The notes under the pieces were generated by a model. The model saw nothing but the letters and a program-made list of their open reading frames with translations, was not told the DNA's origin and made no database searches. The position numbers and the translations under genes were made by a program. Below, one piece after another: positions 60,064 through 64,000 of a stretch of 64,000 bases of DNA (position 1 is the stretch's first letter; each line of letters starts with the position of its first letter). The stretch is taken from NCBI RefSeq assembly GCF_052857255.1, contig NC_135497.1:118930744-118994743 (forward strand), given 5' to 3'. Source of the DNA: Amblyomma americanum (taxonomy: Eukaryota > Arthropoda > Arachnida > Ixodida > Ixodidae).

Positions 60064-60153
60064 ACAGGACAGGGTTAACTGAAAGGAAACTGGAAAGGTC
60101 TTTTACCTGCAGCGGACGCAGTTGGGCTGATGACGACGGCGATGGTGGTGGTG
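60064..60153 (+). mobile_element. Third RTE-like 3' tail fragment (about 90 bp)
   Basis: The ACAGGACAGGGTTAACTG start, GGTCTTTTACCTGCAGCGGACG and GGGCTGATGACGACGG correspond to the last coding codons and the GAT-rich tail of the 49890-50728 element. Only the extreme 3' end is present, an extreme 5' truncation or an eroded copy. Confidence 0.65.
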
Positions 60154-61649
60154 AAAATGAGGGTCAGCTTATATTAAACATGCTTCTTTGTAGTATGCGT
60201 AGGAGGCGCGAGTGTCGGCAAAGAATGCGGACAAAGTGGGTGGGAGTGCGTAGGCTAGCTTAGAGAAGACTGACGCATTTCCTGCAATTTGGAAGCACAA
60301 ATCGACGCTGGATCTTGTGTCTCACCTTGTGCACATGGGCAGAAAGCCAAAACGAGTAATCAGCTGATTGACTAAACTGGCGACCTGGAATGTATATGCT
60401 TTCTTTAAAAATGCGGTTATAAACTGTTTTTCTCTACATTAAGGAACAATCTGAACTACAGTTGAAGGATAGCTGCGCTACGCTACCCCGCAGTGCACCA
60501 ATATGAAACACTTTTTTAACCTAACCAACAAATTCCTCCCATACTCGTATGTGGCACACAGCAAGCTGCGAGCCCCACGATACAACATGAATTCTCAGAA
60601 ATGAAAATTAAATATATGAGTTTTTATGCCAGGCTTCCACTTACGCAAGTGTTGCCAGTAATCAGCCGCAGGTGGCGGTAGTCGGCACTTGTGAATTTCT
60701 AGGCGCAATCAAGCCTGGCACAATAGTTTTAAGAAAGCGTTGCGAGGGACGTTAAAAGATAACATGGACTCAGATATTATAAACAGGCCTTTAATTCCAA
60801 TGAAGGGCTGAAGTTGCGCCAAAATACATCACGTAGAAGACGTGATGTTGATACATCTATCGTTGCGGCCTCAGCCGAAAACTCGAATTGCCGTGCTATT
60901 CAGGATATTGGTTCGTTCGTCATAATTTGCCGTGGCAGCTACACATGTTCGCGGATTCCTGATTCTGTGTTTGATATATATGGTTGAATGAAGGGAAAAA
61001 AAGAGAGGAGGATGGGGGTTTGAGACTTCGGTGCTGCATAAACTACTGAGCAGCTTTTCATCGTGTTTCAAAGGAGAGCTTCCATCGACACACGCACATT
61101 TCCATTTTCCGCGTTGGCTTCTGCCGCCTGAAGACTTTTAATGGCCCGAAGAGAACCTGGAAAAGAAGCAAGCGCGCAGAGCATAAATCTCGCCATCTTG
61201 AATAATCATAAGGACGCGGACGCAGAACTGTGCCCGAATACTCGTTTTATTTCGGGCTCCTGAAAAAAAACTACCTGAACTAAAAGGCGACGAAAACGCC
61301 GCGGAACGCCGGGAAGAAGGATCGCGTAACGACGCGATCACCTCCCTCGTTATTTCTATTTCGCCGCTGCTGGTTTTCATCTCCTCTCGGAGCTTTATCT
61401 TTCTCGGCAAAGCAATAACCTGGCACGTTTTCACGGCTCATCTGTTGGAGTCTGGAAACAGGAGCGTGGGGCTGAGATAAAGCGCGCAGTAGACCGAGAG
61501 AAGAAGGCGTGAAGAGCCGAAGGCATCCCGCGAACAATCGACCCGCTTTCTTTAAGCACTTTTCTCTTTGCGCGAAGCAGCAGCAGCAGTAAAAGCAGCG
61601 GGCAACCTCGGCGCACACACAGTGATTTGCATCGTGACAAGCGCGAAAT
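60154..61649. other. No gene recognised
   Basis: AT-rich sequence with short frames. A longer minus-strand frame (61280-61618) overlaps others and has no recognised domain. Confidence 0.5.
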
Positions 61650-62160
61650 AAAAGTTTTCCGGCCCCCGCGGGTGGCGCCGAGGAGGATGCGGCGAACTGG
61701 GGCCCCGAGCAAACAAAGCTAAGCTAACTGCGTCCCGGCGCCGGAAAGCATTTCTACGTAAGCACCTTAAGCGAATCCAAAGAGCCGCTCCGCGGGCACC
61801 GAGAGCGTGGCGCTCGGCCTCTCCGAGTGCATCCTGAGTCGAGGAGGCAGCGTCGCCGGCACAGGGCCCACTCGAACGGCGCCGTCGGCTCCTATACACT
61901 TGTTGAGAGGCAGTTCTTCGACGAGCGCGCGCTGTTCACGATACGGTGCGACGTTTGCCGCCCGACTTTTTCTTTGCTCTGCGCCCTCCTTTGAATCCGA
62001 TGTACACAAGGCACGCCTGAATGCTGCACGGGCCGCCGGACCTGAATGAACAGCGTTACTTTCTTTGCCCGCGAACTCGACTGCGTCCCAGCGGCCGCGC
62101 TGAGCGGCTTTGTTTATCAGCCTTCCCTGGAGGCTGTCTGGTGGCGCCCTCTACTTGTTC
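61650..62160. promoter_or_regulatory. GC/CpG-rich island ending in a CTCF-like motif
   Basis: A CpG-rich island with frames open on both strands. At 62143-62157 the reverse complement CAAGTAGAGGGCGCC matches the vertebrate CTCF consensus at 14 of 15 positions. Chelicerates are expected to have CTCF, but site specificity in ticks is not known to me. Enhancer or boundary function is inference. Confidence 0.25.
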
Positions 62161-64000
62161 ATATATATACGGTGCGCATAAGGGTCCAGCAAAGAAGCAA
62201 GCGGCGAATAAGCTGCCGCTGCTGATTACCACCCCGCCCTCTGTCACCGCCTGCAGGAGAGTCTTTCGAGGGAATGCATGCGTGCTTAGGGCCAAGAAAA
62301 GAAGGCAGACAATAAAATGTGACGACTTAAGTACGGCCCTGATATATGAAACGGTAACAGGGCAATAGGCTTGCTCATATGCTGGCCCGCGCAGTGCGGC
62401 GTGAGTGGTTGCATATTGCTTTTGCCGGCCCCGTGTATTAGGAGTGCTATTTACTGCGCGAGCGCTCGAACCGTGTGCGCGCATAGTGCACTCTTAACCC
62501 CGCCATATTTTATTTCTATGCTTTCGTTGAATGCGAGTACTTATCTTTTTTTTTTCGTCAAGTATTCGCATTAACGCAGTTTTCTGTCCACCGTAAAAAA
62601 AAAAAAAAGAGCGCAATGCGTTCGTGCCGTGTCCACTCTTCAAAGCACTGCTGCGCTCCCGCGCCTGTCCTAAAGGGCTCAAGGTTCATCTCAAGTGCAG
62701 TATGTAGAATGCGAAGCAGAAGTGCGGCATTTAGTTTCTTCGGATCCATTTTATCTTCGGCAGTACGAGGGGGGATGAAGTTTGGTCGCCTCTGTTTAAT
62801 CAGGTCGGGTGCGCGTGCCGAGCGTGCATGGCCGGAAGATTACCGCAAGTTCAGAACTTTTCGCTCCGACGTAACTTGAAAACAAGACACTTCAGAGAGA
62901 GCGAGCGAGAGAGGAAATTCAGCCGGCATTTTAATCTCTTCGTCCCAGTTATTAGTGCTGCATTACATTAATCTGTGCACTACGACGGCTGCATCTCTAG
63001 GGTCCTAATGGCAGCCTTGTACTTGAGCAAAGAATAACGGATCAGCCAACTCATTTATTTGTGCCGCTTCAGAACCTTCGCTTTGCATTTCGCTCAGATC
63101 TCTGTTTGCCCTCCATTCGCGCACTCCGACTCGTGTACGCGTTTAACGTTATTGCAACGGAAAGTTTTTCTCTCGTAAGCAACTGCAGCGAACTTTAGAG
63201 ATTCAGATTTAGTCGCCTTTGCAGGCAATTAAGTCTTTCATTCGGAAAGTGAAAAGGTTGCCCCCAGCAAAGCTCGCTGAATTTTCCCGTGCTAGTGTGA
63301 CGGGGTTCCAAATGGCACGCTGTAAGGTTGAGGCAGTAGCGACCATATTAGAAAATTACGTGCAGGTGTGACAACGTACAAAAAGCGTTTGTACACCGTC
63401 ACGTGCCGGCAGAAGTTCAGTATCTTTTTCTTCACTGGAAGTGCGAGCAGCGCAAAAGCGGACTACGTATATAACGCTTCTCCAACGCTGGACCTAGTGA
63501 CACGCCACGATTTTTTTTTTCGTGCTTATGACTTGTGGAAAGTTAGGGTTTAACGTGTTCCTCTTTCTTCAAGGGCTCATTGGCATATTCTGCCACAGCG
63601 TTTACATGATCCTTGCAGAACTGACATGCGCAGGGTCATTTTTTTCTTCGCTTGTTCCAGTTAGCTGGAAAAAAAGTAAGAAAACATGCCAGTGTGCTCA
63701 GCGCTTCAATAAACCACCTCCTCAACCCTTCGCTATACATACCTATACGAAAGCCTCGAAAGCCTCAGCGAAGGTGTAGTCTGTGCAAAACCACTTTAAA
63801 GGACAGCAAGCGCGGTTCATTGACGACAAATGGCTCCGACAGGCCCACGCCATCACATGACCGTGACGTTAACAAGCGAATTCTTTGCATGACCGTCTGG
63901 TAAAGAAGGGAAGTTGCACTACGGTGCCAGCGTTTTGCGGTTTGCCCAGGTCGAGTTCGCGGAATGCTTGGTTTTTCATTGGGTTAATGCAGAGCCGATC
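62161..64000. other. No gene recognised
   Basis: Mixed sequence with short frames only. A purine stretch with GAGAGAGCGAGCGAGAGAGG lies near 62895. Nothing supports a named feature up to the window end. Confidence 0.5.

Overview
This window reads as nuclear DNA of an arthropod, most likely a hard (ixodid) tick. The main clue is several copies of the tRNA-headed SINE that I recognise from ixodid ticks (the Ruka-type element; the name is from memory). They occur with decayed RTE-like non-LTR retrotransposon tails, short inverted-repeat DNA elements, long (TA)n arrays and many poly-G tracts. I see no bacterial, phage or organelle gene organisation, no operons and no CRISPR array. No host protein-coding exon can be called with confidence. 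The longer open frames lie either in GC-rich DNA, where stop codons are rare by composition, or in simple repeats. The window is best read as intergenic or intronic sequence of a large, repeat-rich genome.

Layout. 1-8.9 kb is mostly unique sequence, with one perfect 19-bp hairpin (1408) and one exact 32-bp tandem duplication (3827). 8.9-9.5 kb holds a hairpin element followed by a conserved ACCAACTAGC motif and relics of the same family. 9.9-19.4 kb alternates AT-rich DNA with GC/CpG-rich islands, and includes a SINE fragment (17654) and a nested triple-hairpin structure (18051). 21-27 kb has a promoter-like TATA/Inr pair, a (TA)n array, a serine-type tRNA-like gene with an Asp-reading anticodon on the minus strand (24743-24824), a second SINE type (25965) and a 218-bp MITE (26623). 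27-37 kb has GC-rich islands, a pogo/Tigger-like element, a second (TA)n array and a MITE with TGCGACAGCATT ends. 41-43 kb carries a TIR element of about 790 bp and a foldback structure. 44.03-44.60 kb is an almost pure (CGGT)n array of about 140 units. 47.8-60.2 kb is the mobile-element-rich part: a SINE with perfect 14-bp target-site duplications, three RTE-like 3' tails, a second hairpin element with the ACCAACTAGC motif, and two adjacent SINEs. 58-62 kb has more GC-rich islands.

How the parts may relate. The SINEs carry internal pol III A/B boxes, intact in the 47.8 kb copy and degraded in the others, and would need a LINE for movement. The RTE-like fragments are 5'-truncated and broken, so nothing here can move on its own. 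The GC-rich islands containing homeodomain-type TAATTA cores are the best candidates for host regulatory DNA, but only comparison with other ticks could show that. The most unusual items are the Ser-body/Asp-anticodon tRNA-like locus, the variable-hairpin family with a fixed flanking motif, and the excess of TGACGTCA palindromes, most of them inside repeats. All calls were made by eye.
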